Source: JANSYL01 sp965229695 (GTDB lineage Bacteria; Pseudomonadota; Alphaproteobacteria; Rhodobacterales; Rhodobacteraceae). Taken from it: a stretch of DNA of 64,000 nt. The stretch covers positions 3,038,001-3,102,000 of the forward strand of contig OZ245921.1 in the NCBI GenBank assembly GCA_965229695.1, written 5' to 3'. The notes under the pieces were generated by a model. It was not told the DNA's origin and ran no database searches. It was given only the letters and a program-made list of their open reading frames with translations. The number at the start of each line of letters is the position of its first letter. Within the stretch, counting starts at the first letter, position 1. Positions 46,893 to 54,973 of the stretch are shown here, in pieces. The translations under genes and the position numbers were made by a program.

Positions 46893-48224
46893 ATGGCCCT
46901 AGATCGTCCAAGCCCGGTGCCCAACGACCTCAGCGCGTTTTGGATGCCCTTCACCGCCAATCGGCAGTTTAAGCAGGCGCCGCGCATGTTGGTGTCAGCC
47001 GACCGGATGCATTACACCACCGCCGATGGTCGCCAAGTGTTGGATGGTGTTGCGGGGCTTTGGTGCTGTAATGCGGGCCATAACCGCCCCAAGATTGTCG
47101 AAGCGATCCAGAAACAAGCGGCTGAGTTGGACTATGCCCCCGCCTTTCAGATGGGCCACCCCAAAGCGTTTGAACTGGCCAACCGGCTGCGTGATTTGGC
47201 ACCGAAACCCTTTGAGCATGTGTTCTTCACCAATTCCGGTTCTGAATCGGTTGAAACCGCGCTGAAGATCGCCATCGCCTATCAACGGGCGATTGGTCAG
47301 GGCAGTCGGACCCGCTTGATCGGGCGCGAGCGCGGCTATCACGGGGTGAATTTCGGCGGCATTTCGGTGGGCGGCATCGTCAATAACCGCAAGGTGTTCG
47401 GGACGCTTCTGAATGGTGTCGACCACCTGCCGCACACCCATCTGATCGAAAAGAACGCCTTTTCCCGTGGTATGCCTGAACATGGCGCGAACCTGGCGGA
47501 CGAGTTGGAACGCATCGTGGCCCTGCATGGCGCGGAAACCGTCGCGGCTTGCATCGTCGAACCCGTCGCGGGGTCGGCGGGCGTGTTGATCCCGCCCAAG
47601 GGCTATCTGCAGCGCCTGCGCGATATCTGCACCAAACATGGCATTCTCCTGATCTTTGATGAGGTAATCACAGGGTTCGGCCGCCTAGGCGCGCCTTTCG
47701 CGGCGGAGCATTTCGATGTCATGCCCGACATGATCACCTGCGCCAAAGGCTTGACCAATGGGGCCGTGCCGATGGGCGCGGTGCTGGCGACGGCGGGCAT
47801 CCATGACGCCTTCATGCAGGGCCCCGAAAACCTGATCGAGCTGTTCCACGGCTATACCTATTCCGGCAGCCCGCTGGCCTCCGCCGCCGGGTTGGCGACG
47901 CTTGAGACCTATCTTGAGGAAGGGCTTTTTGAACGCGCCGCCGAGATCGCGCCCTATTGGGAAGACGCGCTGCACAGTCTGAAAGATGCACCCCATGTCA
48001 TCGATGTCCGCAATCTGGGTCTGATCGGCGGGGTGGAGTTGGAGCCGATTGCAGGCGAGCCCACCAAGCGCGCCTTTGCCGCCTTCCTCGCCGCGTATGA
48101 CAAGAACATAATGATCCGCACCACAGGCGATATTATCGCCATGTCGCCACCGCTGATCATCGAGAAATCCCATATCGATGAACTGGTTGGCACATTGCGC
48201 GAGGTGCTGGAGGCCATCGACTGA
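46893..48224 (+). CDS. Omega-amino acid (beta-alanine):pyruvate aminotransferase
   Basis: A 443-residue class III PLP aminotransferase. Motifs: LDGVAGLWCCNAGHNRPKIV, FTNSGSESVETALKIA, GRERGYHGVNFGG, VEPVAGSAGVLIPP, LIFDEVITGFGRLG, and the PLP lysine in TCAKGLTNGAVPMG. The Trp-Cys pair and overall pattern fit beta-alanine:pyruvate transaminases, which would convert beta-alanine from uracil breakdown to malonate semialdehyde. The ATG at 46893 has GGGGGA upstream; an earlier in-frame start would fall inside the RutR box. Confidence 0.9.
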   Translation: MALDRPSPVPNDLSAFWMPFTANRQFKQAPRMLVSADRMHYTTADGRQVLDGVAGLWCCNAGHNRPKIVEAIQKQAAELDYAPAFQMGHPKAFELANRLRDLAPKPFEHVFFTNSGSESVETALKIAIAYQRAIGQGSRTRLIGRERGYHGVNFGGISVGGIVNNRKVFGTLLNGVDHLPHTHLIEKNAFSRGMPEHGANLADELERIVALHGAETVAACIVEPVAGSAGVLIPPKGYLQRLRDICTKHGILLIFDEVITGFGRLGAPFAAEHFDVMPDMITCAKGLTNGAVPMGAVLATAGIHDAFMQGPENLIELFHGYTYSGSPLASAAGLATLETYLEEGLFERAAEIAPYWEDALHSLKDAPHVIDVRNLGLIGGVELEPIAGEPTKRAFAAFLAAYDKNIMIRTTGDIIAMSPPLIIEKSHIDELVGTLREVLEAID

Positions 48225-48229
48225 CCCGC

Positions 48230-48634
48230 ATGACCACGCCGAAAGTCATAAAAGACGGGGCCGAAATGGTCCGCCAGATGCGCCCGGAACAACAGCCGGG
48301 CGCCTGGGTGTTTCGGAGCGTGCCCGAAACCGACCTGCCGGACCTGTTATCCAACGCGCAGGCAGTGTTTCGGGAAGCCGAAGGCGTCTCGGTCCTGGTG
48401 CCCGGCACGGCCTCGGACGAAGATGCAATGGCCCAGATCACCTTGCAGGTCTTCTCGGCCCTTGATGGCGTTGGGCTGACCGCGGCGGTGTCTTCTGCGT
48501 TGGCCGAACAAGGTATCCCGGCCAATGTCATCGCGGCCACCCATCACGATCATGTCTTTGTGCCTTTTTCCATGGCCGAAAGGGCCCTGCAGGTGCTGCA
48601 AGACCTGTCAAACCAATCACAGTCAGACGAATAG
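48230..48634 (+). CDS. ACT-type regulatory domain protein
   Basis: A 134-residue cytosolic protein whose core resembles ACT domains of the CASTOR/ACT_7 type: SVLVPGTASDEDAMAQITLQ, then HHDHVFVPFSMAERALQVL. It starts 5 bases after the aminotransferase gene and ends 8 bases before the hydrolase gene, so it is part of the operon. No catalytic residues are evident. It may sense an amino acid or pyrimidine breakdown product; the function is unknown. Confidence 0.78.
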   Translation: MTTPKVIKDGAEMVRQMRPEQQPGAWVFRSVPETDLPDLLSNAQAVFREAEGVSVLVPGTASDEDAMAQITLQVFSALDGVGLTAAVSSALAEQGIPANVIAATHHDHVFVPFSMAERALQVLQDLSNQSQSDE

Positions 48635-48642
48635 GGACGACC

Positions 48643-49893
48643 ATGCCAGCCCCCGGCGAGAATATGAAAATCAATGGCGAGCGTCTGTGGGACTCGCTGA
48701 TGGAAATGGCCAAGATCGGGCCGGGCATTGCGGGTGGCAACAACCGCCAAACCTTGACCGATGAAGATGCCGAAGGCCGCGCCCTGTTCCAATCCTGGTG
48801 CGAGGCGGCGGGTATGAGCATGGGTGTCGACACCATGGGCAATATGTTCGCCCGGCGTGAGGGGACGGACCCAGACGCGCTGCCGGTTTATGTCGGCTCA
48901 CACCTCGATACCCAGCCCACGGGTGGTAAATATGACGGGGTGTTGGGGGTTTTGGGCGGGCTCGAAATCATCCGTTCGCTCAATGATTTGGGGATCAAAA
49001 CCAAGCACCCCATCGTTGTTACCAACTGGACCAATGAAGAGGGCACGCGCTTCGCCCCCGCCATGCTGGCCTCGGGCGTGTTTGCGGGCAAACACAGCCA
49101 GGATTGGGCCTATGATCGCGTCGATGCCGAAGGCAAACGTTTTGGGGATGAGCTCAAGCGCATCGGCTGGGTTGGAGACGAAAAGGTCGGCGATCGCAAG
49201 ATGCACGCCTTTTTCGAATTGCATATCGAACAGGGTCCGATCCTCGAGGCCGAAGACAAAGACGTGGGCGTCGTGACGCACGGTCAGGGCCTGCGCTGGA
49301 TCGAATGCACGGTTGTCGGCAAAGAAAGCCACACCGGCTCGACACCGATGCATATGCGCAAGAACGCGGGCCGGGGTTTGGCGCTGATCACCGAGCTGGT
49401 GCATGAGATCGCGATGAAAAACCAGCCCAATGCAGTGGGCGCGATTGGGCATATCGATGTCTATCCAAACTCGCGCAACATCATTCCAGGCAAGGTGGTC
49501 TTTACCGTCGATATGCGCACGCATCTTTTGGATAAGCTCAACGGTATGGTTGACGAGTTGATGGCCAAAGCGCCGAAGCTCTGTGAGGAGATCGGGGTGG
49601 AGTTTTCCTGCGAGATTGTCGGCCAGTTTGACCCGCCCGCTTTTGACGAAAGCTGCGTGAGCGCCATCCGCCAAGCATCTGAACGGCTTGGATATTCCCA
49701 TATGGATATCGTCTCGGGCGCGGGCCATGACGCCTGTTGGATCAATGATGTGGCGCCAACTGCGATGGTCATGTGCCCCTGTGTGGACGGTCTGTCGCAT
49801 AACGAAGCCGAAGAAATCAGCCCGGAATGGGCGACAGCGGGCGCAAATGTGCTATTCCACGCTGTTGTGGAAACAGCGGAGATCGTGGAATGA
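48643..49893 (+). CDS. Zn-dependent beta-ureidopropionase / N-carbamoyl amidohydrolase
   Basis: A 416-residue M20-type hydrolase. Metal ligands sit in GSHLDTQPTGGKYDGVLG, NEEGTRFAPAM, LHIEQGPILE and GAGHDACWIND. The HSHTGSTPM-like lid motif is ESHTGSTPMHMRKNAG. Family members hydrolyse N-carbamoyl-beta-alanine, N-carbamoyl amino acids or allantoate. Placed between a beta-alanine transaminase and a dihydropyrimidinase, beta-ureidopropionase is the most likely activity, giving beta-alanine, CO2 and ammonia. The stop overlaps the next start. Confidence 0.9.
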   Translation: MPAPGENMKINGERLWDSLMEMAKIGPGIAGGNNRQTLTDEDAEGRALFQSWCEAAGMSMGVDTMGNMFARREGTDPDALPVYVGSHLDTQPTGGKYDGVLGVLGGLEIIRSLNDLGIKTKHPIVVTNWTNEEGTRFAPAMLASGVFAGKHSQDWAYDRVDAEGKRFGDELKRIGWVGDEKVGDRKMHAFFELHIEQGPILEAEDKDVGVVTHGQGLRWIECTVVGKESHTGSTPMHMRKNAGRGLALITELVHEIAMKNQPNAVGAIGHIDVYPNSRNIIPGKVVFTVDMRTHLLDKLNGMVDELMAKAPKLCEEIGVEFSCEIVGQFDPPAFDESCVSAIRQASERLGYSHMDIVSGAGHDACWINDVAPTAMVMCPCVDGLSHNEAEEISPEWATAGANVLFHAVVETAEIVE

Positions 49894-50144
49894 AACACAA
49901 GTTTTTTGTGCTCGGCGCCTGTGCGCTGCTGGCGGCCTGTGGGGCGCCGACAACGCCCGAGGGGCAGACGGTGGAACTAAGCCCTGAGGTGATGGCGCTA
50001 TTGGCCCCGGGCCAGAATATCGGCACCGCCCGGATTGAATCGGACGGCTGCTATTGGGTTCTGCATCGCGGCCCGGTCGAAACCACGTACATCCCGCTTT
50101 TAACCACCGAAGGGCGGATGATCTGCACGCGGGCACAGACCTGA
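49890..50144 (+). CDS. Small lipoprotein in the pyrimidine operon
   Basis: An 84-residue predicted lipoprotein: a short hydrophobic signal and lipobox LAACGAP. The mature part is about 65 residues and has two further cysteines (SDGCYWVLHRGPVETTYIPL and GRMICTRAQ), which could form a disulfide. Its ATG overlaps the hydrolase stop (ATGA). It has no recognisable domain. Position within the operon suggests an envelope function tied to substrate uptake; this is inference. Confidence 0.75.
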   Translation: MKHKFFVLGACALLAACGAPTTPEGQTVELSPEVMALLAPGQNIGTARIESDGCYWVLHRGPVETTYIPLLTTEGRMICTRAQT

Positions 50145-50174
50145 TTTTTAACGATAACCCTGGGGGAGATTGCC

Positions 50175-51638
50175 ATGACCAAAGTCATCAAAAGCGGCAC
50201 CATCGTCACCGCGGATCGGCAGTTTAAAGCCGATATCCTGATCGACGGCGAAAAGATCCTGCAAATTGGTGAGGGCCTGACCGGTGATGAGGTGATCGAC
50301 GCCGATGGCGCCTATGTCATCCCCGGAGGTATCGACCCGCATACCCATTTGGAAATGCCCTTCATGGGCACGACGGCGGCGGAAACCTTTGAATCCGGCA
50401 CTTTCGCAGCTGCGGCGGGCGGCACCACGATGCTGGTGGATTTCTGCCTGCCCGGACCGGACGGCTCGCTTTTGACCGCGATCGATGAATGGGATCGGAA
50501 GTCCAAAGATCAGATCTGTGTCGATATCTCCTACCACATGGCGATCACCGATTGGAATGAAAGCATTTTCAATGAGATGGAGGAGGTTGTTAAAGCTCGC
50601 GGCATCAACACCTTCAAGCATTTCATGGCCTATAAAGGCGCGCTCATGGTCGAAGACGATGAGATGTATGCCAGTTTCAAACGCTGTGCCGAGCTTGGGG
50701 CGCTGCCGCTGGTCCATGCTGAAAACGGCGACATCGTGCAGGAGCTGCAGAATAAATACATGGCCGAAGGCATCACCGGCCCCGAAGGCCATGCCTATTC
50801 GCGCCCGCCCGAGGTCGAGGGAGAGGCCGCCAACCGCGCTATCATGATCGCGGATGCTGCCGGCACGCCGCTTTACATCGTGCATGTCAGCTGTGAGCAG
50901 GCGCATGAGGCCATCCGTCGGGCGCGCCAGAAAGGCATGCGCGTTTACGGCGAGCCGCTGATCCAGCACCTAACGCTCGATGAGACCGAGTATTTCAACA
51001 AGGATTGGCAATATGCTGCCCGCCGGGTGATGAGCCCGCCCTTCCGCGATAAGGGCCATCAAGACAGTCTTTGGGCGGGCCTGTCAGCGGGCTCGCTGCA
51101 GGTGGTCGCCACCGACCACGCGGCCTTTACCGATGAGCAAAAGCAAATGGGCCTCAACGATTTCCGCACCATCCCGAACGGGACCGGCGGGCTTGAGGAA
51201 CGCATGGCGATGCTTTGGACCAAAGGGGTCCAAACCGGCCGCCTGACGCCCGAAGAATTTGTCGCCGCGACCTCGACCAACATCGCCAAAATCCTGAACA
51301 TCTATCCGATGAAGGGCGCTTTGGTGCCTGGCGCCGATGCAGATATCGTGGTTTGGGACCCGACCATCACCAAAACCGTCGCGGTCAGTACGCAGAAATC
51401 TATTATTGATTACAACGTCTTCGAAGGCATGGAGGTTACGGCCCAACCTCGCTACACGCTTTCACGCGGAGATGTGGTTTGGGCCTATGGCCAGAACAGC
51501 CAGCCGCAACCGGGGCGTGGGCGTTTCGTGAAACGCGCGCCTTACGCCAGCGCCTCGACTGCGCTCAGCAAATGGAAGGCGCTGACCACGCCGCGTAAGA
51601 TCGAACGCGATCCGATGAATATTCCGTCGGGGGTGTGA
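50175..51638 (+). CDS. hydA: Dihydropyrimidinase
   Basis: A 487-residue zinc amidohydrolase opening dihydrouracil or dihydrothymine to N-carbamoyl-beta-amino acids. Motifs: VIPGGIDPHTHLEMPFMGT, the carboxylated lysine in FKHFMAYKGAL, HVSCEQAHEAI and VATDHAAFTDEQKQMGLNDF. GGGGGAG precedes the ATG. It acts just before the ureidopropionase-type enzyme. Hydantoin hydrolysis is a common side activity. Confidence 0.94.
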   Translation: MTKVIKSGTIVTADRQFKADILIDGEKILQIGEGLTGDEVIDADGAYVIPGGIDPHTHLEMPFMGTTAAETFESGTFAAAAGGTTMLVDFCLPGPDGSLLTAIDEWDRKSKDQICVDISYHMAITDWNESIFNEMEEVVKARGINTFKHFMAYKGALMVEDDEMYASFKRCAELGALPLVHAENGDIVQELQNKYMAEGITGPEGHAYSRPPEVEGEAANRAIMIADAAGTPLYIVHVSCEQAHEAIRRARQKGMRVYGEPLIQHLTLDETEYFNKDWQYAARRVMSPPFRDKGHQDSLWAGLSAGSLQVVATDHAAFTDEQKQMGLNDFRTIPNGTGGLEERMAMLWTKGVQTGRLTPEEFVAATSTNIAKILNIYPMKGALVPGADADIVVWDPTITKTVAVSTQKSIIDYNVFEGMEVTAQPRYTLSRGDVVWAYGQNSQPQPGRGRFVKRAPYASASTALSKWKALTTPRKIERDPMNIPSGV

Positions 51639-52459
51639 TGGCGCAACCGGCCGAAATCTTGGACGCAAATGACCCGGCACCGGAGGCGGTGATCGAAGCC
51701 AAAGGGTTGAACCTGACCTTCCAAACCGCCGACGGCCCGGTCCAAGCTCTGCGCGATGTGAACCTGACCATCCACAAAGGGGATTTTGTCAGCTTCATTG
51801 GCCCCTCGGGCTGCGGCAAGACCACCTTTCTGCGGGTGATCGCGGCGCTGGAGCATCCAACCGGTGGTAGCATCACCGTAAACGGGATGACGCCGGATCA
51901 GGCGCGGCAAAACCGGGCTTATGGTTATGTGTTCCAGGCCGCTGGCCTTTACCCCTGGCGCAGCATCGAAAAGAACATCAAGCTCCCGTTGGAGATCATG
52001 GGCTTCGACCGCGCTGAACAGGATGCGCGGGTCGAGCGGGTTTTGGACCTGGTCGATCTGGCGGGGTTCGGTAAGAAATTCCCTTGGCAACTGTCGGGTG
52101 GCATGCAGCAGCGCGCCAGCATCGCACGGGCGCTGGCCTTTGATGCTGACCTGTTGCTGATGGACGAACCCTTTGGCGCGTTGGATGAAATCGTCCGCGA
52201 TCACCTCAACGAACAGCTTTTGGCGCTTTGGGCGCGCACCGAAAAGACCATCGGCTTCGTCACCCATTCGATCCCCGAGGCGGTGTATCTTTCCACCAAG
52301 ATCGTGGTGATGTCGCCGCGCCCCGGTCGGATCACCGATGTGATCGAAAGCGATCTGCCGAAGGAGCGCCCCTTGGATATCCGCGACACGCCCGAGTTTC
52401 TGGCGATCGCGCATCGCGTCCGCGAAGGGCTGCGGGCAGGGCACGCCTATGATGATTGA
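51638..52459 (+). CDS. ABC transporter ATPase (nitrate/taurine/pyrimidine type)
   Basis: A 273-residue ATPase of the SsuB/TauB/ThiZ family: Walker A IGPSGCGKTTFLR, Q-loop YVFQAAGLYPWRSI, signature LSGGMQQRASIARAL, Walker B LLLMDEPFGALD, and H-loop FVTHSIPEAVYL. The ATG at 51638 overlaps the dihydropyrimidinase stop. It energises the two permeases and binding protein that follow, probably for uptake of a pyrimidine or its reduced or ring-opened derivative. Confidence 0.93.
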   Translation: MAQPAEILDANDPAPEAVIEAKGLNLTFQTADGPVQALRDVNLTIHKGDFVSFIGPSGCGKTTFLRVIAALEHPTGGSITVNGMTPDQARQNRAYGYVFQAAGLYPWRSIEKNIKLPLEIMGFDRAEQDARVERVLDLVDLAGFGKKFPWQLSGGMQQRASIARALAFDADLLLMDEPFGALDEIVRDHLNEQLLALWARTEKTIGFVTHSIPEAVYLSTKIVVMSPRPGRITDVIESDLPKERPLDIRDTPEFLAIAHRVREGLRAGHAYDD

Positions 52460-52907
52460 GGCGCAATCCGACCTTCAGATCCGCCCAGGTCGCGCCGAGG
52501 ATGCGATCGCCTGCGCCGATATTCTGAACGATTGGATTGACGACCGCCCTTGGATGCCGCGCATCCATAGCCGCGAAGATGTGCGGGCGTTCTACCGCGA
52601 TTTCGTGTTTCAGCACCGCCAGGTTTGGGTGGCCGGAGAGCCGATTGAGGGTTTTCTGGCCATGGATCGCTCCGGCGGTGCAGTGACCGCGCTTTATGTC
52701 GCGAGGGCCGGTCGGGGGGTTGGAAAGGCTTTGTTGGATCACGCAAAAGCCGGGCGTAACGCATTGGAACTGCATACGTTCCAGGCCAATACCGGTGCGC
52801 GGCGCTTCTATGCGCGGGAAGGGTTTTCGGAAATCCGCTTCACCGATGGCGATAATGAAGAAGGTCTGCCGGATGTCCTTCTGCGGTGGGAAAGGGGCGT
52901 GGGATGA
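52449..52907 (+). CDS. GNAT-family N-acetyltransferase
   Basis: A 152-residue acetyltransferase. The acetyl-CoA motif is ALYVARAGRGVGKALLDHA, and the C-terminal motif is LHTFQANTGARRFYAREGF. It overlaps the ATPase gene by 11 bases and the permease gene by an ATGA, so it is firmly inside the transporter operon. The substrate is unknown; an amine intermediate or analogue of the pathway is possible. Confidence 0.88.
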   Translation: MMIEAQSDLQIRPGRAEDAIACADILNDWIDDRPWMPRIHSREDVRAFYRDFVFQHRQVWVAGEPIEGFLAMDRSGGAVTALYVARAGRGVGKALLDHAKAGRNALELHTFQANTGARRFYAREGFSEIRFTDGDNEEGLPDVLLRWERGVG

Positions 52908-53908
52908 GCGATCTGGCCAGCCCAACCAGCCCTTCCACCTCGGGCCTGTCGTTCTTGATGGGCGCGCGGAAGGTTTTGGCCAGCGTTGTGCCCGTCTTGA
53001 CCGTTGTCGCCGCCATTGTGGCGATTTGGTATGCCGGGGCCATCGGCATGAACCGCGCCTGGACCATGGATCAGATAGAACGCCGCGGGCTGGAACTGTC
53101 GACGATGGAGATTGTCGCCGACACGTTGAACCAAGAACGCCCCGTTCTGCCCACCCCACATCAAGTCGCCGCCGAGCTTTGGGATACGACCGCCGGCCAA
53201 CCGGTGATGCGCGAACGGAGGGGGGAGCTTCAGGGCAATCCCCGCAACCTGATTTTCCACGCCTATCACACCCTGGCGCCCACGTTGTTGGGCTTTGCCA
53301 TCGGCACATTCCTAGGCGCCCTGCTGGCGGTCGGCATCGTGCATTCGCGCGCGATGGATATGAGTGTGATGCCCTGGGCCATCGCCAGCCAAACCATTCC
53401 AATCCTTGCCATCGCGCCGATCATCGTGGTGGTCGTCTCAAACCTGCCCGCGCTTAACGCTGCCGTTGATCAAGGGTTCATCAGCGAAGAGATGAAGCTT
53501 TTGATCCCCAAGGCGCTGATTTCCTCCTATCTCAGCTTTTTCCCGGTTGTGGTGGGCATGGTCGCGGGGCTGCGCAGCCCCAATGGCATGGATCTGGACC
53601 TGATGCGGACCTATTCGGCCAGCGACAGTCAGACCTTTTGGAAACTGCGCCTGCCGTCATCGGTGCCGTTCCTGTTCACCTCGCTCAAAGTATCCATCGC
53701 GGCGGCCTTGGTCGGCACGATTGTGGCCGAACTGCCCACTGGCGCCCGATTTGGCTTGGGCGCGCGGCTTCTGACCGGCAGCTACTATGGGCAGACGATC
53801 CAGATTTGGTCAGCGCTTTTCATGGCTGCGATCTGTGCGGCGCTTTTGGTGATGCTGTTGGGCGCGCTGGAGAAGTTCACGCTAAAGCGCATGGGGGTGC
53901 GGGTATGA
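52904..53908 (+). CDS. ABC transporter permease 1 (pyrimidine operon)
   Basis: A 334-residue permease of the SsuC/ThiX type. After an extended N-terminus and first helix comes a periplasmic segment (RRGLELSTMEIVADTLNQER), then five core helices and the EAA loop DLDLMRTYSASDSQTFWKLR, ending with FGLGARLLTG. The ATG overlaps the acetyltransferase stop. Paired with the permease at 54003. Confidence 0.92.
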   Translation: MSDLASPTSPSTSGLSFLMGARKVLASVVPVLTVVAAIVAIWYAGAIGMNRAWTMDQIERRGLELSTMEIVADTLNQERPVLPTPHQVAAELWDTTAGQPVMRERRGELQGNPRNLIFHAYHTLAPTLLGFAIGTFLGALLAVGIVHSRAMDMSVMPWAIASQTIPILAIAPIIVVVVSNLPALNAAVDQGFISEEMKLLIPKALISSYLSFFPVVVGMVAGLRSPNGMDLDLMRTYSASDSQTFWKLRLPSSVPFLFTSLKVSIAAALVGTIVAELPTGARFGLGARLLTGSYYGQTIQIWSALFMAAICAALLVMLLGALEKFTLKRMGVRV

Positions 53909-54006
53909 GCGCGGCGCCGACCCCACGCGCGGTTTTTCGTGCGAAGAACGGGCTGGAAAACGCGCGTTTTCCGTTTGGCCCCTGTCACAATGGGGCGGTG
54001 TTATGA
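53905..54006 (+). CDS. 33-codon micro-ORF bridging the two permease genes
   Basis: An ATG overlapping the first permease stop opens a 33-residue frame (MSAAPTPRAVFRAKNGLENA at its start) whose TGA overlaps the ATG of the second permease. Both junctions are ATGA, which would let ribosomes run through the gap. The peptide has no recognisable features, and the DNA contains two hairpins. It may be only a coupling device, or chance. Confidence 0.4.
   Translation: MSAAPTPRAVFRAKNGLENARFPFGPCHNGAVL
53955..53972. repeat. Perfect 18-base palindrome between permease genes
   Basis: GGAAAACGCGCGTTTTCC is self-complementary. A second hairpin (GCCCC 53978-53982 / GGGGC 53992-53996) follows at once. Possibly an mRNA processing or stability element. 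Confidence 0.6.
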
Positions 54007-54932
54007 GGGCTGCGGTCGCCAAGGTCGGGCTTCCAGCCTGGGTGCTGCCGGGCATTGGGCTGTTGCTGATTGCGCTGTCGCTCCTGGCAGATACGCGCCT
54101 TGCTGCGATCCTTGCCGTCTGGTTTGGCGCCTGGGCGATCAACGCACTGCTGGCCGAACGCGGGCGGGGCGGGGGGCTGCGCCTGGTTGTGCCCTTCCTG
54201 TTCGGGGCCACATTGCTGGCGCTTTGGGAAATGGCGGTTCAGCTTTACCAGATCAGCCCAATCATCCTGCCCGCGCCAAGTGCGATTTGGGCGCAGATGC
54301 AAAACGCCACCGATATTCTTTGGGCCGATTTTCAGCAGACCATCCTAAAGGGCGCACTGGCGGGCTATGTGATCGGCTGCGGCGCGGCATTTATGACCGC
54401 GCTGGCCGTTGATCGGTCCGGGTTCCTGCAACGCGGGCTGCTGCCTGTGGGCAATTTCATCGCCGCGCTGCCCATTGTTGGCACCGCGCCGATCCTGGTG
54501 ATGTGGTTTGGCTTTGGCTGGCAGTCGAAAGCGGCTGTGGTTGTGGCGATGGTGTTTTTCCCGATGTTGGTTAATTGCGTGCAGGGCATGAAAGCCTCCA
54601 CCGCGATGCAGCGCGATCTGATGCACACCTATGCCGCCAGCTATTCCCAAAGCCTGATCAAGCTGCGCCTGCCGACCGCTTTGCCGTTCATCTTCAACGG
54701 CTTGAAGATTTGCACAACGCTTGCGCTGATCGGGGCTATTGTCGCCGAATTTTTTGGCTCACCCACCGTCGGCATGGGCTTTCGCATAAAAATCGAGATG
54801 GGGCGCCTGGCCATGGATATGGTCTGGGCTGAGATCGCCGTGGCAGCACTGGCCGGGTCCGGATTTTACGGGCTGGTCGCGCTGATCGAACGGCGGCTGA
54901 CATTCTGGCACCCGTCTCAGAGACGAGGCTGA
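54003..54932 (+). CDS. ABC transporter permease 2 (pyrimidine operon)
   Basis: A 309-residue permease with about seven helices. The N-terminal helices (LPGIGLLLIALSLLAD) precede the SsuC-type core with PAPSAIWAQM, APILVMWFGFGWQSKAAVV and the EAA loop QRDLMHTYAASYSQSLIKLR. It is homologous to permease 1 in the core and probably forms a heterodimer with it. Confidence 0.92.
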   Translation: MRAAVAKVGLPAWVLPGIGLLLIALSLLADTRLAAILAVWFGAWAINALLAERGRGGGLRLVVPFLFGATLLALWEMAVQLYQISPIILPAPSAIWAQMQNATDILWADFQQTILKGALAGYVIGCGAAFMTALAVDRSGFLQRGLLPVGNFIAALPIVGTAPILVMWFGFGWQSKAAVVVAMVFFPMLVNCVQGMKASTAMQRDLMHTYAASYSQSLIKLRLPTALPFIFNGLKICTTLALIGAIVAEFFGSPTVGMGFRIKIEMGRLAMDMVWAEIAVAALAGSGFYGLVALIERRLTFWHPSQRRG

Positions 54933-54973
54933 GCATACCAAACAAACCGATCCAACTTGGAGGGAAGACGACC

